A DNA stretch of 26,867 bases, from positions 1 to 26,867 of IMG/VR virus record IMGVR_UViG_3300025771_000155; one strand, given 5' to 3'. Source of the DNA: a virus. Under the pieces are notes generated by a model. It was not told the origin of the DNA, did no database searches, and was given only the letters and a program-made list of their open reading frames with translations. Each line of letters opens with the position of its first letter. Positions within the stretch are counted from its first letter, which is position 1. This document shows positions 1-7,509 of this stretch, piece by piece. The translations under genes were made by a program, and so were the position numbers.

Positions 1-205
1 TAACTCTTTTAAATATTTGGTTATCTACGCCTGCAGTGCCACCAGAGGGCACTATATAAATAGTCGCTTCAACTGGACTAGATGAAGTGTTGTGTAATGC
101 TAGATGCTTAATAACTGTAGTCGTAGATGTTGGCACAGTGTAATAAGTCGCTGTGGATGCTGTTAGATTACTAGGAGCAAACAACCGTTTTGGTGTGGTT
201 GTCAT
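1..205 (-). CDS. Partial CDS, hypothetical virion-associated protein (C-terminus off window)
   Basis: The gene starts at 205 (ATG overlapping the TAA of the upstream gene as TAATG) and runs off the left edge, so only about the first 68 residues are visible. They are rich in Thr, Ser and Val with short beta-strand-like stretches. A segment like IYIVPSGGTAG resembles the FTIYQVTGTAGG segment of the next gene upstream and a similar segment in the gene at 12305-12592, suggesting related small beta-sandwich phage proteins. No enzyme motif is visible. Its place after the tail accessory genes suggests a virion or tail-associated role, but this is inference. Confidence 0.75.
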   Translation of the reverse strand, partial: MTTTPKRLFAPSNLTASTATYYTVPTSTTTVIKHLALHNTSSSPVEATIYIVPSGGTAGVDNQIFKRV

Positions 206-744
206 TATTCATCCTCTAAACTGTCAAAATGGAAAGTTATTGTACACTCGCAGGCACCTGTACCAGAATTGCTAATAGCAATAGCTGTGTTCTGGGGTAA
301 TATAATATGGCCCATTACGGGTATGTCGTCTGAGTAATTAGCTATAACTCGTCTTTTCCCCAACACGCTACCCAGAGTTAACCCTGTGACAGAGGCATCG
401 CCCGTAGCCGTGACTGAAGCTGTTTCTGTAGCTGTGTGGTACATATTTACTGGTGTAATGGCTGAAGCACCACCAGCCGTGCCTGTAACTTGGTAAATAG
501 TGAACACGGCATTAACAGCAGTACCAACCATAATATGGTCTATAACCAAAAGGTCTGTGGTACTGTCGTTTTTTAAATAAATAATTTCTTCATCGCCGCC
601 CGAAGTCGTATAACTAGACGTTAAAGAGTAGAGTTTCTTTTTCATAGCCGCATCTACACACTCAGCAGAAACAAAACCTCTCGTGAGTACCCTGCCGTTA
701 GAGTCTGCATTAATCGCTTTTCCGTTAAAGCCTTCAATCTTCAT
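205..744 (-). CDS. Hypothetical virion-associated protein, 179 aa
   Basis: This is a 179-residue protein, beta-rich, small-residue-rich and without signal peptide or membrane segments. The middle (about residues 58-130) has the pattern of a small beta-sandwich with a Gly-Thr-Ala-Gly-Gly turn, like the neighbouring partial gene at 1-205 and the protein at 12305-12592. The C-terminus is acidic (DSLEDE). The start overlaps the end of a 45-residue gene by 11 bases and the stop overlaps the next start by one base, so it is translated from the same late message. Function unknown; a decoration or tail-associated protein is possible. Confidence 0.75.
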   Translation of the reverse strand: MKIEGFNGKAINADSNGRVLTRGFVSAECVDAAMKKKLYSLTSSYTTSGGDEEIIYLKNDSTTDLLVIDHIMVGTAVNAVFTIYQVTGTAGGASAITPVNMYHTATETASVTATGDASVTGLTLGSVLGKRRVIANYSDDIPVMGHIILPQNTAIAISNSGTGACECTITFHFDSLEDE

Positions 745-871
745 TCAATTCCACTCCTGAGCTGTACTCGTCTTCTAGTCTAATGTTTATGTTTCTTAAC
801 TCTATTAAAATTAGTTTTAATAAGTCCTCAATGGTCTTTTCTTCTTCTTTCTCGTCAACAATGTAACTCAT
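734..871 (-). CDS. Small acidic coiled-coil-like protein, 45 aa
   Basis: The short gene begins with MSYIVDEKEEEKTIEDLL and ends ELNED before a TGA at 734-736. Its ATG (869-871) overlaps the TGA of the upstream gene in an ATGA junction, and its end overlaps the downstream gene by 11 bases. This is the same translational coupling used throughout the late operon and is the main reason to believe it. The centre (about residues 14-34) is an amphipathic Leu/Ile heptad-like helix. It sits at a conserved-looking slot after a gp10-like tail factor. Function unknown. Confidence 0.65.
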   Translation of the reverse strand: MSYIVDEKEEEKTIEDLLKLILIELRNINIRLEDEYSSGVELNED

Positions 872-1371
872 ACAAAGAACCACTCATCTTCTTGAGGAAA
901 GTATTTAAAGTGTAGAGCTGTGCCTTTTTTATTTATGTATATTTGACTATGACCGTTTATTTTCTTTGTGGATTTTATTTTTATTTTTGAGTTGTCAGCG
1001 TTTCTAACTACACATTCACCATGTTGCGGTAGTGTAATCTCTGATTTTTTCTCGGCATTAACAAAGTCAAAAGGAGCGCAAGTATAATTGCTTGATACTG
1101 AAACCGTATTGAATATTGAGTTTTCAGGAACGTAATCATAAGAATTAGAAAGACATTCTAATTGTTTTTTAATTTCCCAGACTTGAGCAGCATATCCCGT
1201 TGAATCGTATACATCGCGATTTTGTGTTGACTTAACATCGTCCGAACCGCCGCCCGTTCTTATCCAAATGTCATGAGCCCATCTTATAAAATATTCAAAG
1301 AATGGCCTTAGTTCTGGGTCGTTTAATATTTTCCTTGGTATTGGCGCTACAAACGGGTCAACCTTCACCAT
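868..1371 (-). CDS. Hypothetical tail-module protein, 167 aa
   Basis: This 167-residue protein starts MVKVDPFVAPIPRKILND and overlaps the end of the gp10-like gene by 7 bases. The N-terminal half is helical with several Trp and Tyr; the C-terminal half (about residues 85-167) is beta-rich with alternating Lys/Ile, ending in FPQEDEWFFV. Short proteins with a 'PFV.PIP..IL.DPEL..FF..W' start are frequent in podovirus tail modules after the tail accessory factor, so a virion component is likely. No catalytic motif is seen. Family name not recognised. Confidence 0.75.
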   Translation of the reverse strand: MVKVDPFVAPIPRKILNDPELRPFFEYFIRWAHDIWIRTGGGSDDVKSTQNRDVYDSTGYAAQVWEIKKQLECLSNSYDYVPENSIFNTVSVSSNYTCAPFDFVNAEKKSEITLPQHGECVVRNADNSKIKIKSTKKINGHSQIYINKKGTALHFKYFPQEDEWFFV

Positions 1372-2756
1372 CCTGCTCCTTTCAAATCAATAGCAGCACC
1401 GTGAAAACCTACGAAACAAGGGTCAGATACTCTTATTCTAATTACTACGTCATAGAAAGACTGCATGTTATACCACTCTACACGCTTAACGCTTTCACCC
1501 TCACGACCTATTTTCACCCAGTCTTCACCAGTAAATGACCTACCGCCATCGATTGAACATGAGAACATTATCTCAGGGTCTGGAACGTCAGTATTGCCTA
1601 CACCCGTCTCCATAATGGCCTCAGCCCGACTCATTAGAATCCTTGAGCCCGGTATTCCGAGTTGAAGTCCGTTGACTGGTGCTGAGTCTCGCTGTCTTAT
1701 GATCGTGGCTCCGTTTGATGTGTAAGTATTAAAGTCCCACTCGTACACGTCGCCAGAATCGTAATCACAAACAAGGTGTTTCCCAAAAGCATAAACATAG
1801 CCGTTAATTAAATGTCGGCCTAGACTTGTTCCGGTGCTTAACCTTACCCATTCGCCCGTTCTCTCAGAAAAAGCCAGTGTGAGCTGCCCAGTTTGTAAAA
1901 TGTAGAAATTCTGTCCGTCCAGATTACAAACATAGCCTTGAGAATTTTCTGTGGCATCCTCTCTTAGCTCTTTAGCTATTGCTGAGGGGGTTATGTTTTC
2001 AGGCTGGTATGAGGTCATTCTATAAACCTGGTCATCGTCGCCTAGAAAGTATAGATAACTCTCTGAACTAGCAATGCTGAACGATGACTTAACCCCACGC
2101 CTGACCGTTGACTGCTGTATTCTGTCAAAGGGTGGTGATCCTGTGCCTGAGTTATACCAGACTTCAAAAGAGGACTCACCAGCAATGTAAAGCCGTTCAT
2201 TGAAGGCATAAACTTGTTTTATGTCGTCTGGGTAACTCTCTGCAGTCGCATAATTCAAACCGTCTATACTTGTTGGGTCGCCTGCGTCAGCACTACAGAA
2301 TCTCGCGCCTGTTCCCTGGTAGATAACCTGATTATTAATGTATGTGACCGTTTGGGCGTTCTCTAAATCTGTGTCTGTAACCGTTGAGAGGCTTGTGTTG
2401 TATATTTGAGTGCTTGAACCGTTTCTTATTATTAAATTAGTACCATCTGAAACCATCGAACAACGATCTGTGCCTAGGATAGTCCCTGAAATTGTCGTTC
2501 TGTTTCCGTTTTGGTCTATTTCTATGAGAGCTGTATCGACTATTAAATATACTTTGTCGTTGTGTAGCTCCATTCCTCTAGTCGTTCCAGCCACACCTGA
2601 GCTAAAAGGCTTCTCTCCTGGCCACGGTAATAAAGCTGCAGGGCTCCGGCCTGACACATGTGTGTCAATGTATAGATTCACCGATGATTGACTAGACCAA
2701 AAGCGTGAGCGTGATTCGTTTTCACCGCCTACAAAGTTTAAAGGTACTGTTCTCAA
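1365..2756 (-). CDS. P22 gp10-like packaged-DNA stabilisation / tail accessory factor
   Basis: In P22, gp10 sits between the portal-bound adaptor ring and the tail needle and keeps packaged DNA in the head. This 463-residue product has the length and texture of that family. It has an N-terminal segment with SSVNLYID followed by PWPGEKPF, then GTTRGMELHNDKVYLIV (about residues 59-75), and repeated blade-like beta motifs such as RLYIAGESSFEVWYNSG and SYLYFLGDDDQVYRM, consistent with a beta-propeller-like core. It follows the adaptor gene with a 4-base overlap, the expected order. The assignment rests on pattern and gene order. Confidence 0.8.
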   Translation of the reverse strand: MRTVPLNFVGGENESRSRFWSSQSSVNLYIDTHVSGRSPAALLPWPGEKPFSSGVAGTTRGMELHNDKVYLIVDTALIEIDQNGNRTTISGTILGTDRCSMVSDGTNLIIRNGSSTQIYNTSLSTVTDTDLENAQTVTYINNQVIYQGTGARFCSADAGDPTSIDGLNYATAESYPDDIKQVYAFNERLYIAGESSFEVWYNSGTGSPPFDRIQQSTVRRGVKSSFSIASSESYLYFLGDDDQVYRMTSYQPENITPSAIAKELREDATENSQGYVCNLDGQNFYILQTGQLTLAFSERTGEWVRLSTGTSLGRHLINGYVYAFGKHLVCDYDSGDVYEWDFNTYTSNGATIIRQRDSAPVNGLQLGIPGSRILMSRAEAIMETGVGNTDVPDPEIMFSCSIDGGRSFTGEDWVKIGREGESVKRVEWYNMQSFYDVVIRIRVSDPCFVGFHGAAIDLKGAGW

Positions 2757-3364
2757 GGGGTAGCGCCTTCTGAATACATTGCTGGTGCTGGGCCAAACCT
2801 GCCGCGCATTTCTTGCTTTTGAGCATCAAGTAGTTTTTTCTCAAACGTACCATCGTAATAGCTTGCCGCTTCCTCATCTCTTGCCCACCTATACAATTCT
2901 GAAAGGGTGCCGTATAGATAAAGGTCTGGATACTTCGTTAAAACGTCGTTAGTCGTGTTTGAATCGCTTAATGCTGTTAGTGATACGTAGTAACTCATTT
3001 CAACCGTGTAGCCGCTGTCTGGTACTCGGTTGAACTCCAATTGTGATGTTACCGTGAAGTATTCTGGGACACCTGAGTTGGGCTCAACTGTCATGGATTC
3101 GGGAGATTTAAAACGAATCTCTCTAGGGTTTGCGCCAACAAGGGTTAATCGTCGCATCTCCAGAAAGTTGTCTGGTAATTGTAGAAACCTGTCTGCTGTT
3201 GGCATCGTTGCCGTTGAGCGTTGCTCGTTTGTTCTTAATTTGAGCCTTGCGTTTATCCTTGCTTCGCATAAATCGATAAAATCGTCTATTACATCACTAA
3301 TGTCTGTTCTGTGTGAGAATCTCTCAACAGCTTGCTTCAGATTCGCGTAGTTATTTAAGGCCAT
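2753..3364 (-). CDS. SU10/P22 gp4-like head-tail adaptor protein
   Basis: This 203-residue protein opens with NYANLKQAVERFSHRTDISDVIDDFIDLCEARINARLKLR, which matches the helical start of the phage adaptor family (SU10 adaptor type: helical region, then a small beta region with 'P.FL.LPDNFLEMRRL'). The adaptor ring joins the portal to the tail. The middle gives LPDNFLEMRRLTL (about residues 63-75); the C-terminus carries a Tyr-rich helix (LYLYGTLSELYRWARDEE) typical of the family. It overlaps the methyltransferase gene by 10 bases and the gp10-like gene by 4. It is separated from the capsid gene by three sugar/methyl-transfer genes and one small gene, which is unusual. Confidence 0.8.
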   Translation of the reverse strand: MALNNYANLKQAVERFSHRTDISDVIDDFIDLCEARINARLKLRTNEQRSTATMPTADRFLQLPDNFLEMRRLTLVGANPREIRFKSPESMTVEPNSGVPEYFTVTSQLEFNRVPDSGYTVEMSYYVSLTALSDSNTTNDVLTKYPDLYLYGTLSELYRWARDEEAASYYDGTFEKKLLDAQKQEMRGRFGPAPAMYSEGATP

Positions 3365-3870
3365 GCTTTAACCACCACGTAAAACCCGCCTGGGGTTTGT
3401 GAATAGGAATGAATGTCGAACCGTTCCCAAATTTTAGGAAGCCACCATCTGAAATCTTCTTGAATGAGGTGAGCGTTTCTACCGTCCGAAAGGACTTTGA
3501 CTGCTGGGCCTGTGTGGATAGTAAAAAACCCAAACTCTTTTGTGACTCTTTTTAAGTCGTCTAGGACGTTATCTAATAACTCAGGTTCAATATGTTCTAG
3601 TACGTCAATGCAGGTAACAAACTGTCTGGGGTTTGGTGTCTCAGACCATTCTGGGCGGGCAGGGTCGTATAACTCTATTTTAACCTTGTGGTTAGGGTTA
3701 ATATTCTGAGCTAGCCTGCCTTTTCCTGCTCCGTAGTCGAGCATTTCTTCAATGTTCAAGGTGTTGATAATGTTTGTTACTAAAGGAGCAAATTGAACCG
3801 AAGCCACCCCATAATTAGGGTTTTCGTGTAGCTTTTCTTGTTCTTCTCTGTATTTTTCACTAATCAGCAT
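3355..3870 (-). CDS. Class I SAM-dependent methyltransferase, small
   Basis: The 171-residue product shows a SAM-binding motif I, LDYGAGKGRL (residues 44-53), an acidic strand-2 end (ELYDPAR, about 66-72), and a motif like CIDVLEHIEPE (87-97), the usual 'DVLEH' of class I methyltransferases. It is compact, without a target-recognition domain of a DNA methylase and without an (N/D)PP(Y/W) motif, so DNA methylation is not indicated. It lies directly after two glycosyltransferase-like genes, overlapping the previous one by 11 bases, which suggests action on a sugar or glycan. Substrate unknown. Confidence 0.8.
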   Translation of the reverse strand: MLISEKYREEQEKLHENPNYGVASVQFAPLVTNIINTLNIEEMLDYGAGKGRLAQNINPNHKVKIELYDPARPEWSETPNPRQFVTCIDVLEHIEPELLDNVLDDLKRVTKEFGFFTIHTGPAVKVLSDGRNAHLIQEDFRWWLPKIWERFDIHSYSQTPGGFYVVVKAWP

Positions 3871-4516
3871 GAGTGGCCAGCCTTAGCTCGTTTCTCCATT
3901 CTCTAGCAAACTCCTGGTCTGCATAACCCTGAAAACATGGAGTCCCTAAAGTAAAATGGACAATCTTTGCGTTTGGGTTTGGGTCGTATTCTCCGACTAG
4001 GTGGTTGTATTCTTTTGGTATCTCACCAATATTGGTGCACCACTCAAACCTGTGCAGGTATTTGCCGCTGGCATTATTCACAACTTCAGGAGTAAGGTTT
4101 TTTACTGGCTGTCGGTAGCAATTAAATAGAATTAGGCTTGACCAGTTTTTCATAGGGTATTCGTGCTGAACATTGCCTAGAAACTTGGTTTTAACCTTTG
4201 ATTTGTAGTCATGCTTAACCACTGCTACATCATCAGTAAGTGACATATAATCTAGTAACTCGTGAATGTCACACCTGACCAGCATATCACAATCCATGAA
4301 TAGGGCGATTCCCTTATAGCCAGCGAGGTAGGGCGTCAAGAATCTTGAAAATGAGAACTCTGTGCTACCGTCCTCTATCCCCCTTGTGAACTCTGGAATG
4401 TTACGTTTATTAATTGGTATGAACTCACACGGCCTCGATGAATGCCTCATTATACTGTTGCATAGAACGTGATAGGCTACCGTTTCCCTTTTGTCGAATC
4501 CTATAAATATTCTCAT
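3860..4516 (-). CDS. Glycosyltransferase, GT-A fold (GT8-like)
   Basis: The product starts MRIFIGFDKRETVAYHVL, the usual N-terminus of a small glycosyltransferase group, and has FMDCDMLV with a DxD metal/sugar-nucleotide motif (D75 and D77 from this start). Later VHFTLGTPCF resembles the C-terminal metal-binding His segment of GT8-like enzymes. An in-frame ATG at 4588 exists, but the start at 4516 is preferred because an AAGGA Shine-Dalgarno stands 6 bases upstream and because homologous-looking sequence begins there. This still leaves a 92-base out-of-frame overlap with the upstream gene. Acceptor unknown; virion or host-surface glycan is possible. Confidence 0.8.
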   Translation of the reverse strand: MRIFIGFDKRETVAYHVLCNSIMRHSSRPCEFIPINKRNIPEFTRGIEDGSTEFSFSRFLTPYLAGYKGIALFMDCDMLVRCDIHELLDYMSLTDDVAVVKHDYKSKVKTKFLGNVQHEYPMKNWSSLILFNCYRQPVKNLTPEVVNNASGKYLHRFEWCTNIGEIPKEYNHLVGEYDPNPNAKIVHFTLGTPCFQGYADQEFAREWRNELRLATHAD

Positions 4517-5807
4517 TAATATCCTTAACTGAGCGTTTAAAGTCTCCCCTATGGAGCTTAACAGAATTGAACCATGGGAATGACTCACCTTCTGAATGGT
4601 ATCTATAACCAGCGTACTCTGGTACTAATACATGACAAGGAACACCAACAGCACCAGCGAAATAGACCACCGTATTACACACTGTAACAACGGCATCCAG
4701 GCAGGAAACAAGGGCTAATAGTTCTTCAAGGTCTGAACCCTTTTTAACTGATCTGGGCCAGTATTTAATGCCGTATTTTTCTAATTCCTTGGCATCTACT
4801 TCTTTGTAGTCTAAGCAAACTAACTGGTAATTTTCTGTAAGTGGTAAGAATGTCTCAAGGGTAGTGGTTCTATACTTCATGCCCGTTTCTTTAGAGCCAC
4901 CCATCATAGAGAATCCTACCACGGGTTTATCACCGTCTAACAATGATGACCACTGCTTAACCCTTTCTGGGTCTGGGGTTAGAATTGGGTTGCCTGGGAA
5001 TGACTTATGGTCGCGCCTAAAGAAATAGGGTAATTGCCCCATTGAGATTTGATAGTCGAACTTATGTTCATCCACCAATGGGCTATGGTCTGAGAACCTA
5101 TTTCCGTATACAGGGCAAGAAAATGAACGGTCAAATATTGAATGCGTTCTTTTGTCTACTTCTAAAATTACATTATTTGTTTCCAATAAATCAGGAACAC
5201 AGGTAGCGAACATGATCTCGTCGCCCACTCCCTGTTCCCCATACACCACCACTGTGCCTTCTTGGCCTTCCCACTCGGGAACACCGTAGTCTCTTTTAAC
5301 GCGCTCTTTAACGCCTTGTGTCATGTAATACTCATCCCACCCTGACCAGTCTCTTAACATGAGTTTAGCTAAACCGCGATTATGTAAAGCTGAGTTTAAA
5401 TTAGGGTCAATCTTTAATGCTCGGTTGCTGTATTCAATGGCTCGTTGAGGTCTGCCCGTTTGAAGATACATCAAGCCTTTGTTGGCAAGTGCTGAAGCGT
5501 TAGACGAGTCTTTTTCTAGTGCCTTGTCGAATATTTTAAGGGCTTTATCTCGGTCAATATTTTCTATTGCCATTCCCATATTAGACCAAATTTCTGAACG
5601 GTTGGGTCTCATTTCTGCACACCGTCTAAAAACGTGATAGGCCAAACCATCTTTTCCAGAATCCAAAAGAATATAACCTGTTAGAAATAGGGCCAGCTCT
5701 CCGGATTCTGTCTCTGGCTCTTCATTCAGAACTTCGTTGCAAATACTTAAAGCTAATTCTGGATTGCTTGAAGCTATGCTTTTAGCTTCTCTAACACGTT
5801 CCATCAT
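4425..5807 (-). CDS. TPR repeats fused to a GT9-like glycosyltransferase domain
   Basis: The 460-residue protein has an N-terminal solenoid of TPR units (about residues 10-155; for example GMAIENIDRDKALKIFDKAL and KGLMYLQTGRPQRAIEYSN) followed by a domain resembling heptosyltransferase/GT9 C-terminal halves. The latter shows VVVYGEQGVGDEIMFATCVP near residue 187 and PVVGFSMMGGSKETG near 295, then DAVVTVCNTVVYFAGAVGVP (about 374-393), the nucleotide-sugar binding end. It starts in an ATGA overlap with the upstream small gene. TPR parts often mediate protein contacts, so a virion-protein acceptor is an idea only. Its last 92 bases also encode the start of the next glycosyltransferase. Confidence 0.8.
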   Translation of the reverse strand: MMERVREAKSIASSNPELALSICNEVLNEEPETESGELALFLTGYILLDSGKDGLAYHVFRRCAEMRPNRSEIWSNMGMAIENIDRDKALKIFDKALEKDSSNASALANKGLMYLQTGRPQRAIEYSNRALKIDPNLNSALHNRGLAKLMLRDWSGWDEYYMTQGVKERVKRDYGVPEWEGQEGTVVVYGEQGVGDEIMFATCVPDLLETNNVILEVDKRTHSIFDRSFSCPVYGNRFSDHSPLVDEHKFDYQISMGQLPYFFRRDHKSFPGNPILTPDPERVKQWSSLLDGDKPVVGFSMMGGSKETGMKYRTTTLETFLPLTENYQLVCLDYKEVDAKELEKYGIKYWPRSVKKGSDLEELLALVSCLDAVVTVCNTVVYFAGAVGVPCHVLVPEYAGYRYHSEGESFPWFNSVKLHRGDFKRSVKDINENIYRIRQKGNGSLSRSMQQYNEAFIEAV

Positions 5808-6127
5808 ATTTTAGATACTGTCCTTAGATACTTGTAGTCTGGCGAGTTGAGAAGCTTTTCAATTCTGGGTAGGTCTTCTTTCCTGTTCCAGTCGATATTA
5901 TATTTTCGCTTCCATTCCATTAATACGATATTAGGAACACGAGCAAAATGGTAATGATCTGACTTTATCCCTGCGCGTTTGTATTCGTCGTTATTCTGTC
6001 GTTCTTTGTTGTGCTTAATAATGTTCCGAGTGTCTTGTGATGAATGGATAGTAAAACCACCTTTACCATCACCCTCAAAGTAATCTGTGATACCCGTTTG
6101 CGGGTCGTAATTCAGTATTTTAGCCAT
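5804..6127 (-). CDS. Conserved hypothetical head-module protein, 107 aa
   Basis: The product begins MAKILNYDPQTGITDYFEGD and ends with LNSPDYKYLRTVSKI. The pattern 'YDP.TGI..YF', then a 'NK..QN' helix, then 'W....G....L...LNSPDY.YLRT' is one I know from small unannotated proteins that follow the capsid gene in many podoviruses. A GAGG Shine-Dalgarno stands 5 bases before the ATG, just behind a strong hairpin (6139-6154) after the capsid gene. Charged and soluble, without signal or membrane segment. Function unknown; a small head or assembly protein is plausible. Confidence 0.8.
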   Translation of the reverse strand: MAKILNYDPQTGITDYFEGDGKGGFTIHSSQDTRNIIKHNKERQNNDEYKRAGIKSDHYHFARVPNIVLMEWKRKYNIDWNRKEDLPRIEKLLNSPDYKYLRTVSKI

Positions 6128-6138
6128 ATAACCTCAAA

Positions 6139-6154
6139 GGGGGCCGAAGCCCCC
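6139..6154 (-). terminator. GC-rich UUCG hairpin after the capsid gene
   Basis: On the minus strand GGGGGC pairs with GCCCCC around a UUCG loop, a very stable hairpin, followed by only three T before GAGG (the next gene's ribosome binding site). The U-tract is short, so partial termination or 3'-end protection of capsid mRNA is more likely than full termination. It would raise capsid transcripts over the downstream genes. Confidence 0.6.
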
Positions 6155-6170
6155 AATAGAATGAACCTTA

Positions 6171-7499
6171 TTACGATGTGGTTAAATCTGTCACCTTACC
6201 TGAACTCGCTTCATTCTTAGAACACAGAGTATACTCAACGATCATCTGGCGTTGTTCACTGTCTCCAGTTTTCGCCAGTTCGTTAAGCTCCATTGGTCGC
6301 AAGTAATTAACAGACCAATAATCCATATCTAAAACAAAAGCAGTCTGGTCTCGTTGGAAACGGTTAGGAACTACTTTTAAAGTTCCAAAGTTTGACTTAT
6401 AAAAGTCTACCGCGCCAATCAACGTAATGTCAGAACCAGCACTAGCTGGTGTTTCAAGTGTAGAGATACCACTAAAACCGCTCACAATAGCACGGTTGAA
6501 AGGGCCAACCATGATAGTTGTGGGGTCTCCGCCCTGAGTCCAGCACTTTTGAATAACGTCATCTAATGAGGCTTTGGTAAATGTACCTGCCACCGTTGAA
6601 TCAGTTGGTGCTGTAGTTGGGATTGATGGAGAACCAGCCGCGCCAGGAGTGGTTTGAGCTGTACCTGTACCTAAAGATGTTTTATTAGTAGATAACCACG
6701 ACTCAAGAGAAGCAAGAGCGCGACCTGTACCAGCACCACCAGCCGAAGCTGCTTGATTCTGGGTAAGGGCAAACTCCATATCACGCTTGATCTCTTTACC
6801 GCGTTTTGCTACTTGGTAGGCTAATTCATCAGATCTACCTGCTTGATCAATTGCTCTAGCAGTACCAGAAACAATAGCCGTTTTTTGCGAGATTTGGCAG
6901 TAGTTAGCAACTCGTGTAGTAGGACTAAGAGTTTTAGCTGTTGGGTTATCACCCTCAATTGCAATGTTACTAGCTGCTGCATCAAGGGTATCTGTTTGCC
7001 ATTCGCTAAGAACTGCAGAAGCAGAACCACGGCCTACACCGTTTAAGAAAGGAGTATCTAACGGACTAATATCGTAAATCATCAGTATTGTTATCGTGGA
7101 TTTTTTAATTGCCACTTCTACATGTTTCCATGCAGCTCAGACTATATCATCACTGTTAGGCCAGTGCTGGGCGCTCGTGGGCGGGTTATTGTTGGGACTC
7201 ACCGCCTAGTCGTTGCACCTTCCAAGATACTAAAACCCATCTTGGCTTGGCTCAGGATTACCCTCGTCTTTACGTTAGGGCTTTCCCTGAATTCACCCAG
7301 TTTTCAAAAGTGCCTTGCTCTATGACATTTACCACAAAGAGCAACTCTTCTTTAGTTATCGTAAATGTCATACTTTTGTCCTAAAGCATCTTTTGGGACT
7401 TGAAAGTATAACGATATGTTGTACTTTGTGTCAATCCATTAAATCTTCACGATTACCCACCGTAGAATAGGTAATAACTGTATTAGTTGGGACTGTCAT
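6171..7499 (-). CDS. Major capsid protein (DUF5309/SU10-type), split by a group I intron
   Basis: The coding sequence is the join of 7434-7499 (22 codons, starting MTVPTNTVITYSTVGNREDL) and 6171-7082, giving 325 residues. The junction reads NREDLMD then MIYDISPLDTPF, restoring the family signature 'NRED L.D.IY.ISP.DTPF' expected in SU10/DUF5309 HK97-fold capsid proteins. A plain ORF would begin at 7115 with a spurious MAIKKSTITIL that is intron sequence. GAGG stands 8 bases before the ATG at 7499. Further family segments are GRGSASAVLSEWQTDTL and the C-terminal LDMDYWSVNYLRPM. It follows the scaffold gene, as expected. Protein assignment is firm; spliced structure is inferred from sequence. 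Confidence 0.88.
7083..7433 (-). ncRNA. Group I intron, ORF-less, within the capsid gene
   Basis: The 351-base insert has the conserved group I core in order. P is near 7293-7278 (TGAATTCAGGGAAA), Q at 7259-7244 (AATCCTGAGCCAAGCC), R at 7221-7205 (AAGGTGCAACGACTAGG) and S near 7149-7136 (ATATAGTC). P7 pairs GACTA (7211-7207) with TAGTC (7144-7140). P6 is CCAAGAT/ATCTTGG and P8 is CACTG/CAGTG. P1 pairs exon GGAT (7437-7434) with GTCC (7399-7396), placing a U-G wobble at the 5' splice site; the intron ends in G (7083). A 12-bp perfect hairpin (7372-7361 with 7332-7321) fills the P2 region. No homing endonuclease gene is present. Confidence 0.9.
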
Positions 7500-7509
7500 T
7501 TTTCATTCC

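Noticed and set aside
3355-3870. DNA methyltransferase for anti-restriction
   Set aside because: No (N/D)PP(Y/W) or PC catalytic motif and no target-recognition region; the gene sits with glycosyltransferases.
7083-7115. Capsid gene start at 7115 (MAIKKSTITIL...)
   Set aside because: These codons are the 3' end of the group I intron; they do not resemble capsid N-termini, and the true first exon is found upstream at 7434-7499.
7122-7325. Plus-strand ORF of 67 aa inside the intron
   Set aside because: No ribosome binding site or homing-endonuclease motif (no LAGLIDADG, GIY-YIG or HNH); it covers the conserved intron core on the other strand.
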